From: Desulfurivibrio sp.
Lineage (GTDB): Bacteria; Desulfobacterota; Desulfobulbia; Desulfobulbales; SURF-16
NCBI GenBank assembly: GCA_003605035.1
Contig: QZKJ01000109.1
Coordinates: 1 to 44,063, forward strand
Reading direction: 5' to 3'
DNA length: 44,063 nucleotides
Below, piece by piece: positions 23,302 through 31,356 of this stretch. Below the pieces are notes generated by a model. The model was not told the DNA's origin and did not search any database. It saw only the letters and a list, made by a program, of their open reading frames with translations. The translations under genes were made by a program, and so were the position numbers. Numbering within the stretch: the stretch's first letter is position 1; every line of letters begins with the position of its first letter.

Positions 23302-24365
23302 AACAATTTGTGGCAACGCCAAACATCGCCATTGATCTTGGCACGGCCAACACCCGCATCTATGCCGCCGGACTCGGCGGCATCGCCGAAGAACCTTCCT
23401 TTATCCGTCATATTCAGCATAACAGGAAAACGAACGGCTCGGACAAATACATGTCGTATCTGAACAGCCGATTTGTCTCCATGCCCCTGCGCGGCGGGGT
23501 CATTGTTGATATCCATAATGCGGTTTCTTTATTAAAACCGCTGGTGAAGCGAACCCGCAGGGGATTGCGGCAACCGGCATCCCTGGCCTGCGCGCCGACC
23601 GATACCACGGAAAAAGAACGCAAACTTCTTGCCGAGGCAATCATGCGCGCCGGCGCCTCGCATGTGGCCATCATTCCGGAGGTATGGGCTGCGGCAATCG
23701 GCGCCGGCATCGATGTCACCCGGCCATCCTCGCAGGTTCTCATCGATATCGGCGAGGGAGTTACCGACATGGCTGTCATCCGCAACGGCTGCCTCATCTT
23801 CGCCTCAGCGGTGCGGGTGGCCTGCAGTGATCTGCAGAAAGCGGTGCGCAATGCCGTCATGGCGCGCTACAAAGTCTGCCTCTACCCTGCCGAGATGGAA
23901 CGGCTGACCCATGAAATCGCTTCGTTCTCGCCAGCGCCGCCGGCGGCCTGCAGGTCAATAAACGCCGAGGGTCTGGATATGGTCAAAAGGCGGGAAGTGA
24001 GCATCGAGGTCCAACACGCGGAAATCCACAGCGCCCTGGAGCCGGTGCTGGCGAAAATGCTGAAAATGATCGAGTCCGGCCTGCGGAAACTTCCAGATCG
24101 TGTTGCCCGCGAAATAGTGGAGCCGGGAATTTGTCTGACCGGCGGCGGGGCCTGCATCAAGGGGATTGACCGGCTGATCGGGGCAAAAACCGGCCTGGAG
24201 GTCCGCATTGCCGCTGATCCGCTCCATTCGGTGATCAATGGGGCGAGTCGTTTTCTGCAATATTGGCAGGGCAATGACCTGTGGTGGGAGAATATTGACT
24301 GGCCCGACTTCGGCGGCCAGCCGAAAAGCCTGCTGCCAGGCGGACCGCGCTTTGTCCATTGTTGA
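23286..24365 (+). CDS. Divergent MreB-like actin-family ATPase
   Basis: A 359-residue protein of the MreB/actin ATPase fold: phosphate-1 loop IAIDLGTANTRIY (about 14-26), phosphate-2 loop VLIDIGEGVTDMAVI (about 155-170) and the adenosine motif GICLTGGGACIKGIDRL (about 280-295). MreB polymerises under the membrane and directs cell shape. It is recognisably diverged from typical MreB (for example TDTTEKERKLLAEA in place of the usual segment), and no mreC or mreD follows, so it is probably a paralogue with a special role. It overlaps the 3' end of the amidase gene by 16 bp, suggesting coupled translation. Confidence 0.85.
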   Translation: MFAKLKQFVATPNIAIDLGTANTRIYAAGLGGIAEEPSFIRHIQHNRKTNGSDKYMSYLNSRFVSMPLRGGVIVDIHNAVSLLKPLVKRTRRGLRQPASLACAPTDTTEKERKLLAEAIMRAGASHVAIIPEVWAAAIGAGIDVTRPSSQVLIDIGEGVTDMAVIRNGCLIFASAVRVACSDLQKAVRNAVMARYKVCLYPAEMERLTHEIASFSPAPPAACRSINAEGLDMVKRREVSIEVQHAEIHSALEPVLAKMLKMIESGLRKLPDRVAREIVEPGICLTGGGACIKGIDRLIGAKTGLEVRIAADPLHSVINGASRFLQYWQGNDLWWENIDWPDFGGQPKSLLPGGPRFVHC

Positions 24366-24470
24366 TTTTTTTTCGGCGGGTTGCAGGTTTTTTGCCCGGC
24401 GTTTCTTACTTCATGATCACGAGATGACGGAAAGGGTTATGTTCCAGCCCTTCGATAACACTTTACTGCT

Positions 24471-24797
24471 ATGCTGAAACAGATCGTTTTACGGCTGTAT
24501 GAGAAGCGGGTGTATCTCTGGATCACCTGCCTGGTGACCGTGATGATTTTCGCGGTGATGGTCCATGTCGGCAAGGATTGGCTGGAGGAGCCGGGCCATG
24601 AAAACGCCATTGTCCTGCTGCTCTCCTTATGGCTGTTTTCCGTGCTGACTTTCTACGTCAACGCGGTGGCGGTGACCATGCACAGCCCCAAGGTGGCGAG
24701 ATACGGCGCCTCGGGCAAAGGATTTCTCATCATCTTTTTTACGCTGATCACCCTGTTCTGCTGCTCGGTGGGCATCTCCATCATGTTCGCCTTGTAA
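24471..24797 (+). CDS. Small three-helix membrane protein
   Basis: A 108-residue hypothetical protein with three hydrophobic segments (about 17-33, 46-67 and 84-106), a basic N-terminus (MLKQIVLRLYEKR) and no recognised motif. It lies 105 bp after the MreB-like gene in the same direction. No function can be given. Confidence 0.65.
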   Translation: MLKQIVLRLYEKRVYLWITCLVTVMIFAVMVHVGKDWLEEPGHENAIVLLLSLWLFSVLTFYVNAVAVTMHSPKVARYGASGKGFLIIFFTLITLFCCSVGISIMFAL

Positions 24798-24833
24798 AAA
24801 GCAATTTTGCGCGGTTGTCCGGCCAGGGACTGA

Positions 24834-24880
24834 GGGGCCGTTAAGAATACATTCTTTTCGCGCTGTTTCGTTACGGCCCC
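24834..24880. repeat. Cruciform repeat, copy 1 (GGGGCCGT stem)
   Basis: Outer arms GGGGCCGT (24834-24841) and ACGGCCCC (24873-24880) enclose an inner hairpin AAGAAT-ACA-TTCTT. The right end, TGTTTCGTTACGGCCCCTT, is nearly identical to that of the element at 42300-42350, indicating a dispersed repeat. It may serve as a terminator. Confidence 0.7.
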
Positions 24881-24929
24881 TTATGCCGTCTGTAGCATTT
24901 CAATGTAGCAGTTATTTTTGCACAACGGC

Positions 24930-25556
24930 TTACTGCAGCGAATCCTCCGGGGTCTTCTCGCGCAGGGCCTTCAATAGTTCGTTGAATGTTTTCCGGCCCA
25001 GGAAGCTGTTGAACTGACTGCGGTAATTGGCCACCAGGCTCACCCCTTCGATGATCACGTCATAGATTTTCCAGTCGTCACCGGCCTGCTTGAGCCGGTA
25101 TTCGATGTCGAACTGCGGGTATTTCCTGCTGCTTACCTGGGTATAGACGGCTGCCACGTTGCCTCTGACCAGTTCCTTGTCATAGATGACCTTCTGGTCG
25201 GAATAGGCCTCCAGCCGCATGATATAAAAATTGTAGAGCCGCCAGTAGAAAAGCCTGGTGAACTCCTGCCGCTCTTCCTCGGAAATCTCTTTCCAGTATC
25301 TGCCCAGGGCCCGTTGGGACATCTCCCGGGCGTCAAAATGGCTGTCAATGATCTTGCGGATCTCTTCCCGTCTTTTGGGCAGGTTCTCAGCCGGGCCGGA
25401 CACCGGATACGCCTGCAGGGTATGGAAGACCTCTGCAACCACTCCCTTCATGATGTCCATGGGAGCAGGGGCAACCCCCCGGGCCACTCCCGCGGGAAAA
25501 GCCGTCAGGATAAGGCAGGCGGCCAGCAGAAAGAACCTGCTGCGTGTATTCTTCAT
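24930..25556 (-). CDS. MlaC-like phospholipid-transport periplasmic protein
   Basis: A 208-residue protein with a signal peptide (MKNTRSRF, then a hydrophobic core ending near VARGVA) and the MlaC/Ttg2D fold: a helical N-terminal part (REEIRKIIDSHFDAREMSQRALGRYW) and a mixed domain ending VANYRSQFNSFL. MlaC carries phospholipids across the periplasm between inner- and outer-membrane complexes. The other mla genes are not here. The ATG at 25556 follows GAGGAGG; earlier in-frame ATGs at 25574 and 25565 are less well placed. Confidence 0.88.
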   Translation of the reverse strand: MKNTRSRFFLLAACLILTAFPAGVARGVAPAPMDIMKGVVAEVFHTLQAYPVSGPAENLPKRREEIRKIIDSHFDAREMSQRALGRYWKEISEEERQEFTRLFYWRLYNFYIMRLEAYSDQKVIYDKELVRGNVAAVYTQVSSRKYPQFDIEYRLKQAGDDWKIYDVIIEGVSLVANYRSQFNSFLGRKTFNELLKALREKTPEDSLQ

Positions 25557-25848
25557 ATATTCCATCCTCCTCAAGTGGGATCGGTGATGCGGAGACGTCG
25601 AATGTATATAGCATTATGCAGGGGATTATTTCGAGTATTATTTCATTGGCAGTTCTTGCAAAAATAGGGCCGGCACTGAGAGCCGGGCAGGCTCGATGCC
25701 CGTCCGGCACGGCGGGATGGCGTTTGTCAGCCGGAGCCGGCAGCCCCCCGGGGAACAGGATCATCCCCGGACGCTGGGGCCACGGGTTGCCGGGGCGGCC
25801 TTTCATCCAGAAGCGCCGGAGAGTGAGGCCGCATATCACCGGGAGTGG
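25557..25848. other. Intergenic region, no gene seen
   Basis: About 290 bp between two minus-strand genes. Open frames exist on both strands but have no start signals or family signatures; I see no RNA gene or clear repeat. Confidence 0.4.
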
Positions 25849-26208
25849 TCAATGGGTGGGGCGCGTGCCCAGCACCTTGGCCATGATCATCTGCCGGGTG
25901 GCCTCCTCAGGCGCCGGCTCAACCCAGTGGATGAACTCCTCCTTCACCCGGACGAACGCACCGTTGTCCGCCTTGCATTGATCACAGATGGATTCCGCCT
26001 GGTCGCGGTAAATGATGACCTTGCTGGCCGGGTCGCCGTTTTTGTCCACGGCCGCCATCTTGCGACAGCCGCAATCAAGTCTGATCACCGCCACGCCGAT
26101 GCCGTCGGGGCTGCCCTCCAGGATGCCGGCGATCATCGCCTCTTCGGACTTCTGGGCGACAAGTGTCGCTGAACCCTTGGCCTGTCTGGCTTGCTTCTTT
26201 GTTTTCAT
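25849..26208 (-). CDS. Small Cys-containing hypothetical protein
   Basis: A 119-residue protein with a basic N-terminus (MKTKKQARQAKG), then CGC (about 47-49) and CDQC (about 75-78), which may bind a metal. No signal peptide or membrane span is seen. I do not recognise the family. It is convergent with nothing and ends 290 bp from the MlaC-like gene, so it is probably monocistronic. Confidence 0.6.
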   Translation of the reverse strand: MKTKKQARQAKGSATLVAQKSEEAMIAGILEGSPDGIGVAVIRLDCGCRKMAAVDKNGDPASKVIIYRDQAESICDQCKADNGAFVRVKEEFIHWVEPAPEEATRQMIMAKVLGTRPTH

Positions 26209-26245
26209 GGTTGCTCCGTTGGCTGGGAAAAGGGATTGCCTATCT

Positions 26246-26347
26246 AAATAAGCAGAAATTAAACGATTTCACTGCTATTTAAAATATTGGGACACGAAGG
26301 TCAATCGCTTAAAAATTGTGTTGACAAATAGAGGGCTATGATTTAAT
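26246..26347 (+). promoter_or_regulatory. Ferredoxin upstream region: inverted repeat and candidate promoter
   Basis: An inverted repeat (AAATAAGCAGAAAT at 26246-26259 with ATTTCACTGCTATTT at about 26266-26280) precedes TTGACA (26321-26326) and TTTAAT (26342-26347), spaced 15 bp. The spacing is short, so the promoter call is tentative. The ferredoxin start is about 115 bp downstream. Confidence 0.35.
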
Positions 26348-26460
26348 GGAATTACAAATTTATGGAGATTTTTGTCATTTAAGGAAAAAATAAAGTTGGT
26401 TAGCGCTGGGTTTGAGTTACGCCCAAAAGAATTTTCTTCATGTAAACAGGAGGTAATATT

Positions 26461-26646
26461 ATGTGGGAAGTTGTTGTGGATAAAGACAAATGCGTCGGCG
26501 ATGAAGAGTGTGTAAACGCTTGCCCTGCTCAGGTTTACGAGCTGGTTGACGGCAAAGCTGAGCCGGTTAATGCTGACGAATGTCTTGGCTGCGAGACCTG
26601 CGTCGAGGTATGTCCCGAAGGCGCCATCACCGTAACAGAGGTATGA
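26461..26646 (+). CDS. Two-cluster ferredoxin
   Basis: A 61-residue soluble electron carrier. The C-terminal motif CLGCETCVEVCP is a standard [4Fe-4S] site. The N-terminal motif is CVGDEECVNACP, with an extra residue between the first and second Cys, so it may hold a [3Fe-4S] or [4Fe-4S] cluster. The protein is strongly acidic. A very strong ribosome site (AGGAGG) and its own terminator point to an abundantly made, single-gene transcript. It is a plausible partner for the Hdr complex, but not linked to it by operon. Confidence 0.93.
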   Translation: MWEVVVDKDKCVGDEECVNACPAQVYELVDGKAEPVNADECLGCETCVEVCPEGAITVTEV

Positions 26647-26678
26647 TGTAAGTTTTGCAGAATATCCTTCCGGTTGAT

Positions 26679-26722
26679 TAGGCCTGTCTTCTTACCCAAG
26701 AAGGTGGGCCTATCTTTTTTTG
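26679..26722 (+). terminator. Rho-independent terminator after ferredoxin
   Basis: TAGGCC...CTTCTT, loop ACCC, AAGAAG...GGCCTA followed by TCTTTTTTT. The long stem with a U tract closes the ferredoxin transcript. Confidence 0.85.
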
Positions 26723-26765
26723 TGCCTCTGCCCGTAAAAACGGGTTATATACAAAGTCCACAGAC

Positions 26766-27185
26766 GTGCTCGCAAAGTTCAAACCCTCCGTATCCCGCAA
26801 AACCCTTTTGCTTGCCGGCGCTCTTTTCTGGTCGGTGGTCGGCCTTTTTCTGCTGGTGCGCGGCGGCAGGATTCTGGTCGAAGGAGATCACTATGTGATG
26901 GTTACGGCGGCGCTGGCCCTGGGCACGGCCAAGGGTCTGCTGGTGTTTGAAAAGAGCGCCAGAAAAAATATCAGCCGCATTCTTCTGCGCGGTGACAGTT
27001 CCTGTCTGGGCGGTGTTTTTTCTTTCAAGGCCTGGGGGGTGATCCTGGTCATGATTTTCCTGGGCAGATTTCTGCGTACCTCCCACCTCGCCCACCATAT
27101 CTACGCTTTCGTCATTACAGCGGTGGGCTGGGGGCTGCTGGTGGCCAGCCGGGTTATCTGGCAGGCGTGGGTGCGCAAGGCATGA
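26766..27185 (+). CDS. Hypothetical membrane protein upstream of alr
   Basis: A 139-residue protein with four hydrophobic segments (about 13-32, 43-57, 87-100 and 110-130) and a positively charged N-terminus. It starts at GTG 26766 with no good ribosome site, so the start is uncertain. Its TGA overlaps the ATG of alr (ATGA), so the two are translated together. No family recognised. Confidence 0.65.
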   Translation: MLAKFKPSVSRKTLLLAGALFWSVVGLFLLVRGGRILVEGDHYVMVTAALALGTAKGLLVFEKSARKNISRILLRGDSSCLGGVFSFKAWGVILVMIFLGRFLRTSHLAHHIYAFVITAVGWGLLVASRVIWQAWVRKA

Positions 27186-28315
27186 ATTCCCACTGGGTTG
27201 AGATTGACCTGGCGGCCCTGCGGCATAACTGCCGGGTCCTGCGGCGGCGGCTGGCCCCCGGCGCCAGGATGCTGGCGGTGGTGAAATCGGACGCCTACGG
27301 CCATGGCATGCTTGCCGCGGCCCGCACCCTGCAGGGAGAGGGGGTGACGGCCTTCGGTGTGGCCGAAGTGCATGAAGGGGTGCTGCTCAGGCAGGCCGGC
27401 ATCAAGGGCGACATCGTCGTCTTTCTCGGGGCGGACCAGGACTCGCTGCCGGAGGTGACGCGGCACGGTCTGCAGCCGGTAGTCTTTGACCGGCGGCAGG
27501 TGGCGGCGATCTCCCGCCTGGCCTGTCAGACCGGCATCCGCATCGGGGTCCATCTCAAGGTGGATACCGGCATGGGCCGGCTGGGGATTCTGCCGGCCGA
27601 GGTTGCCGGCTTTGTCGCCTTTCTGCTGGATCAGGAGGGTGTTTATCTGGCCGGGGTGATGAGCCATTTCCCCATGGCCGATACGGCTGACAGCGGGCCC
27701 AGCCAGGAGCAGAACCGGCTGTTTGCCGAGGTGCTCAAACGGGCCGGCAGAGCGGGGGAGAGCGGCATGGCCGCCCACATCGCCAATTCAGCGGCCCTGC
27801 TGCGCTACCCGGACGTGCACTGGGATCTGGTGCGGCCGGGCATTGCCCTCTATGGCTGTGCGGCCGGAAATGACGCCTGGGCCGGCGGGGACGGGTTAAA
27901 ACCGGTGATGTCCTTCAAGAGCAGGATCATCCAGGTGAAGGAGGTGCCGGCCGGCACCGGCGTCAGTTACGGCCATACCTTTGTGACCAGCCGGCCGGGC
28001 AGGCTGGCGGTCCTGCCGCTGGGCTACAACGACGGCTTTCTGCGCGTCCTGTCCAACCGGGCCGAGGTGCTGGTCCGGGGCCGGCGGGCCCCCCAGCGCG
28101 GCAGGATATGCATGAACGTCACCATGATCGAGGTGACGGATATCCCCGGCGTTGTTGCCGGTGATGAAGTGGTGCTGCTGGGCGCCCAGCAGGGCGAGCG
28201 GATAAGCGCCGAAGAGGTGGCCGGCTGGATGGGCACCATCAATTACGAGGTCCTCTGTCTGTTTGGCAACAGCAATCCCCGGGTCTATGTAGCGGAAGAA
28301 GAGGAGCCGAAGTGA
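27182..28315 (+). CDS. alr: Alanine racemase
   Basis: A 377-residue PLP enzyme that converts L-alanine to D-alanine for peptidoglycan. The PLP-binding lysine is K35 in AVVKSDAYGHG; the second catalytic base, Tyr, is in GVSYGHTF near 265; RICMNVTMIEVTDIP near 310 is the usual C-terminal motif. Length is standard. The start at 27182 is fixed by the ATGA overlap with the membrane-protein gene and the conserved N-terminus HWVEIDLAAL. Confidence 0.96.
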   Translation: MNSHWVEIDLAALRHNCRVLRRRLAPGARMLAVVKSDAYGHGMLAAARTLQGEGVTAFGVAEVHEGVLLRQAGIKGDIVVFLGADQDSLPEVTRHGLQPVVFDRRQVAAISRLACQTGIRIGVHLKVDTGMGRLGILPAEVAGFVAFLLDQEGVYLAGVMSHFPMADTADSGPSQEQNRLFAEVLKRAGRAGESGMAAHIANSAALLRYPDVHWDLVRPGIALYGCAAGNDAWAGGDGLKPVMSFKSRIIQVKEVPAGTGVSYGHTFVTSRPGRLAVLPLGYNDGFLRVLSNRAEVLVRGRRAPQRGRICMNVTMIEVTDIPGVVAGDEVVLLGAQQGERISAEEVAGWMGTINYEVLCLFGNSNPRVYVAEEEEPK

Positions 28316-28406
28316 CTGCGCAGGTGTACAGAAGGGGCAGGAGCAGGATGACAGGCTGCGCGGCAGCAGTCTAACAGACTACAGACTAAAAACCTAGCTA
28401 GCTATT

Positions 28407-30083
28407 ATGATAAAATCACGTATTAAAACCATTCTTGATGAGTGCTTCCAGGCCGGCGTGGAACAGGGGCTGTGGTCGGCTGCGGCCGGCGGCGGCTACG
28501 CGGTGGAGGACCCGAAGTTTGAAGGCCAGGGCGATTTCGCCACCAATGCGGCCATGGTCATTGCCGGCTGCGAAAAAAAGGCCACCGGCAGAAAAGTCAA
28601 TCCGCGCCAGATCGCGGAATCGCTGGCCGCTCTGCTGGGTCGGGAAGAGAGCCTGTTCAGCAAGGTCGAGGTAGCCGGGCCGGGTTTTGTCAATTTCTTT
28701 ATCCGGGATGCGGTCTGGCAGTCGGTCATCCCGGAGGTGCTGGCCCAAGGGGAAGGCTACGGCCTAGCCACGGAGAAAAACGGCCAGCGGGTGCTGGTGG
28801 AGTTTGTCAGCGCCAATCCCACCGGACCCTTAAGCGTGGGCCACGGCCGCCAGGCGGCGCTGGGCGACGCCATTGCCCGGCTGCTTTCCGCCAGCGGTTA
28901 TGAGGTGGAGCGGGAATATTATTATAATGATGCCGGCCGCCAGATGCGGGTGCTGGGCGAATCGACCCGGGCGCGCTATCTGGAGCTGCTCGGCCTGCCT
29001 GGTGAGTTTCCGGAAGACGGTTATCAGGGTCAGTATATTCTTGACATTGCCAGGGGACTTGTGGACAAATATGGTGATTCCCTGAAAGATACCGTCGAAG
29101 TCACCCCCTTCAAGGAGGCGGCGGAACAGGCGATCTTTGTGGACATCAATCAGACCCTGACGCGCTTCGACGTAACCTTTGACAGCTACTATAACGAACA
29201 CAGCCTCTATGAAAACGGGCTGGTGGACGAGGTGGTCGCGGCCCTGCGGGAGCGGGGTCTGATTTATGAACAGGACGGCGCCGTCTGGTTCAAGACCACC
29301 CAGTTCGGCCATGACAAGGACCGGGTGATCATCAAGAGCAGCGGCGAGCCCACCTACCGGCTGCCTGACATCGCCTATCACCGGGAGAAGTTCCGGCGCG
29401 GCTATGACTGGCTGGTGGATATCTTCGGCGCAGACCATATCGCCACGGTGCCGGATGTGCTGGCCGGGGTCCGGGCCCTGGGCTATGATGACTCCAAGGT
29501 GACGGTCATCCTGCACCAGTTCGTCACCCTGCTGCGGGACGGCCAGCAGGTGAAGATGTCCACCCGCAAGGCCAACTTCGTCACCGTGGATGAGCTGCTG
29601 GACGAGGTGGGGGTTGACGCGGCCCGCTTCTTTTTTCTCATGCGCAAGGCGGACAGCCAGCTGGAGTTTGACCTGGAGCTGGCCAAGAAGCAGAGCCAGG
29701 AAAATCCGGTCTATTACGTGCAGTACGGCCATGCCCGGCTGGTCAGCGTCAAGCGCCAGGCCGTGGAGAAGGGGGTGGCGCGGGGCGAGCTGGCCAGCGC
29801 GCCCCTGGCCCTGCTGACCACGCCGGAGGAGCAGAAGATTCTCAAGGCCCTGGCCGCCTACCCCGGTCTGGTGCTGGAGGCGGCCAGGGAACTGGCCCCT
29901 CACAAGATTGTCTATTATCTGCAGGAACTGGCCGGCCTTTTTCACAGCTACTATAACCGCCACAAGATCATTTCCGACGATGCCGAGCTTTCCCGGGCCC
30001 GTCTCTGGTTCTGTGAAGGGCTGCGCACGGTGTTCCATAACGGCTTGACCCTGCTCGGCATGAGTGCCCCCGAGCACATGTAA
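28407..30083 (+). CDS. argS: Arginyl-tRNA synthetase
   Basis: A 558-residue class I aminoacyl-tRNA synthetase charging tRNA-Arg. The HIGH-type signature is in ANPTGPLSVGHGR (about 135-147), and the KMSK-equivalent is KMSTRK near 383. An N-terminal Add1-like domain and the C-terminal DALR anticodon-binding domain (about 440-558, ending GLTLLGMSAPEHM) are present. It is complete and of usual length. The next gene begins 7 bp after its stop. Confidence 0.97.
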   Translation: MIKSRIKTILDECFQAGVEQGLWSAAAGGGYAVEDPKFEGQGDFATNAAMVIAGCEKKATGRKVNPRQIAESLAALLGREESLFSKVEVAGPGFVNFFIRDAVWQSVIPEVLAQGEGYGLATEKNGQRVLVEFVSANPTGPLSVGHGRQAALGDAIARLLSASGYEVEREYYYNDAGRQMRVLGESTRARYLELLGLPGEFPEDGYQGQYILDIARGLVDKYGDSLKDTVEVTPFKEAAEQAIFVDINQTLTRFDVTFDSYYNEHSLYENGLVDEVVAALRERGLIYEQDGAVWFKTTQFGHDKDRVIIKSSGEPTYRLPDIAYHREKFRRGYDWLVDIFGADHIATVPDVLAGVRALGYDDSKVTVILHQFVTLLRDGQQVKMSTRKANFVTVDELLDEVGVDAARFFFLMRKADSQLEFDLELAKKQSQENPVYYVQYGHARLVSVKRQAVEKGVARGELASAPLALLTTPEEQKILKALAAYPGLVLEAARELAPHKIVYYLQELAGLFHSYYNRHKIISDDAELSRARLWFCEGLRTVFHNGLTLLGMSAPEHM

Positions 30084-30090
30084 CAAGGGC

Positions 30091-30666
30091 ATGGCGGTAA
30101 AAAGACAGAAAAAAAGATTGTTCACCTTCCGCATTGAGCTGGGCATCGGCGGCATGCTGGGGGTGGGCCTGGTCTGTTTCTGCATCTTCCTGTGGATGTT
30201 TCTGCTGGGGGTGTGGAGCGGGCAGACCGTGCTGCTGCCGTCCAAGCCCGGCAAGGGCCCGGACATGCTGACGAAAATGGCCGCGGAGCTGTGGCAGCAG
30301 GGCAGGGCCACGGTGCGGGAGCAGGGCGTGACGCCTCCCCCGCCGCCGGTCGAACCCCTTGCCGAGGCAGGATTGGGCAAGGAGACAAACGGGACAGGCG
30401 CGGAAGCCCGGAGCGAGCCGTCATTCTTTTCATTGCAGGTTGGTTCGTTTCGCGATAAGAAAAAGGCGCAGCGCGATGTGCTGGGCTGGCAGGCCAAGGG
30501 GCAGGACGCCTTTTTTCTGCCGCCCGAGGAGGGCGCCGATGCCTTCCGGGTCTTTGTCGGCAGGTTCGAGAAGCTGGCGGCTGCCAATGAGGTCGCCGCC
30601 CGCCTGGAGAGCGAAGAAGATGTGCGGGCCTATGTGACCCTGCTGCCGGCCGCCAAGGTCCAGTGA
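30091..30666 (+). CDS. SPOR-domain membrane protein
   Basis: A 191-residue bitopic protein: a basic cytoplasmic N-terminus (MAVKRQKKRLF), one membrane span (about 17-43), a proline-rich linker and a C-terminal SPOR domain (about 112-191, SFFSLQVGSFRDKKKAQ through VFVGRFEKLAAANEV). SPOR domains bind denuded septal peptidoglycan, so it is probably a cell-division-associated protein. The ATG at 30091 is preferred to the upstream start inside argS. Confidence 0.87.
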   Translation: MAVKRQKKRLFTFRIELGIGGMLGVGLVCFCIFLWMFLLGVWSGQTVLLPSKPGKGPDMLTKMAAELWQQGRATVREQGVTPPPPPVEPLAEAGLGKETNGTGAEARSEPSFFSLQVGSFRDKKKAQRDVLGWQAKGQDAFFLPPEEGADAFRVFVGRFEKLAAANEVAARLESEEDVRAYVTLLPAAKVQ

Positions 30667-30879
30667 GTTGCTCGGGTTGCTTGGGTTTGTTGAGTTATTG
30701 GGTTTGTTGAGTTGCTCGGGTTTGTTGGGTTGCTTGAGTTAAACCCAACAAACTCAATAAACCCAATAAACTCAATAAACCCAACAAACCCAATAAACCC
30801 AACAAACCCAATTAACTCAATAACCCAACAAACTCAACAAACCAATTAACTCAATAAACCCAACAAACCCAATAACCCA
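30667..30879. repeat. Nonamer repeat tract with inverted arm, upstream of argA-like gene
   Basis: From 30741 to 30879 the plus strand is a near-continuous array of about 15 copies of a 9-bp unit, AAACYCAAY, ending immediately at the ATG at 30880. The preceding 30667-30740 is the same type of unit on the opposite strand (GTTTGTTGGGTT-like, G/T-rich), so the transcript could fold into a long hairpin. There is no Shine-Dalgarno sequence before the ATG. A shorter tract of the same unit precedes argJ. Confidence 0.92.
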
Positions 30880-31347
30880 ATGATTCGTAATGCCCGTATG
30901 GAGGATGTGAAGGCGATTTATCATCTGCTGCAGCATTTTTCCAACAAAGGTCTGCTGCTGGGGAGATCCTTCAGTTCTCTCTATGATCAGCTGCGTGATT
31001 TCCATGTTTTTGTGCAGCCGGAAGGCGGCGTTGACCGCATCGTCGGGGTCGGGGCCCTGCATATCTGCTGGGAGGACCTGGCCGAGATACGTTCCCTGGC
31101 GGTTGACGAAAATTTCCAGCGGCAGGGCATCGGTTCCCGGCTGGTGTCCGTCTGTCTGGCGGAAGCGGAGACCTTCGGCATTCACCGGGTATTTACCTTG
31201 ACTTATCAGCCGGGTTTTTTCGCCAGCCTCGGCTTTACACCCATCGATAAAAAAGAGCTGCCCCATAAGGTCTGGAGCGACTGCATCAACTGCCCCAAAT
31301 TTCCGGACTGCAACGAAGAGGCAATGATCTGGCAGAGCCAGGGGTAA
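30880..31347 (+). CDS. GNAT acetyltransferase, short N-acetylglutamate synthase-like (ArgA type)
   Basis: A 155-residue GNAT-fold acetyltransferase. The acetyl-CoA motif is in LAVDENFQRQGIGSRL (about 70-85), and the C-terminal segment PGFFASLGFTPIDKKELPHKVWSDC with a later CPKFPDC is typical of the short, stand-alone N-acetylglutamate synthases that replace ArgA. It would make N-acetylglutamate from glutamate for arginine synthesis. The nearby argJ (bifunctional acetyl-recycling enzyme) supports this. It starts directly at the end of the nonamer tract, with no clear ribosome site. Confidence 0.82.
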   Translation: MIRNARMEDVKAIYHLLQHFSNKGLLLGRSFSSLYDQLRDFHVFVQPEGGVDRIVGVGALHICWEDLAEIRSLAVDENFQRQGIGSRLVSVCLAEAETFGIHRVFTLTYQPGFFASLGFTPIDKKELPHKVWSDCINCPKFPDCNEEAMIWQSQG

Positions 31348-31356
31348 GGAGTTTTC

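Noticed and set aside
25387..25839. 150-codon minus-strand frame between the MlaC-like and Cys-containing genes
   Set aside because: It overlaps the start of the MlaC-like gene, has unusual composition and no start signal or family resemblance.
28830..30587. 585-codon open frame antisense to argS and the SPOR gene
   Set aside because: It crosses two clear plus-strand genes and has no homology or ribosome site.
30741..30879. CRISPR array
   Set aside because: The repeat unit is only 9 bp, continuous and without spacers.
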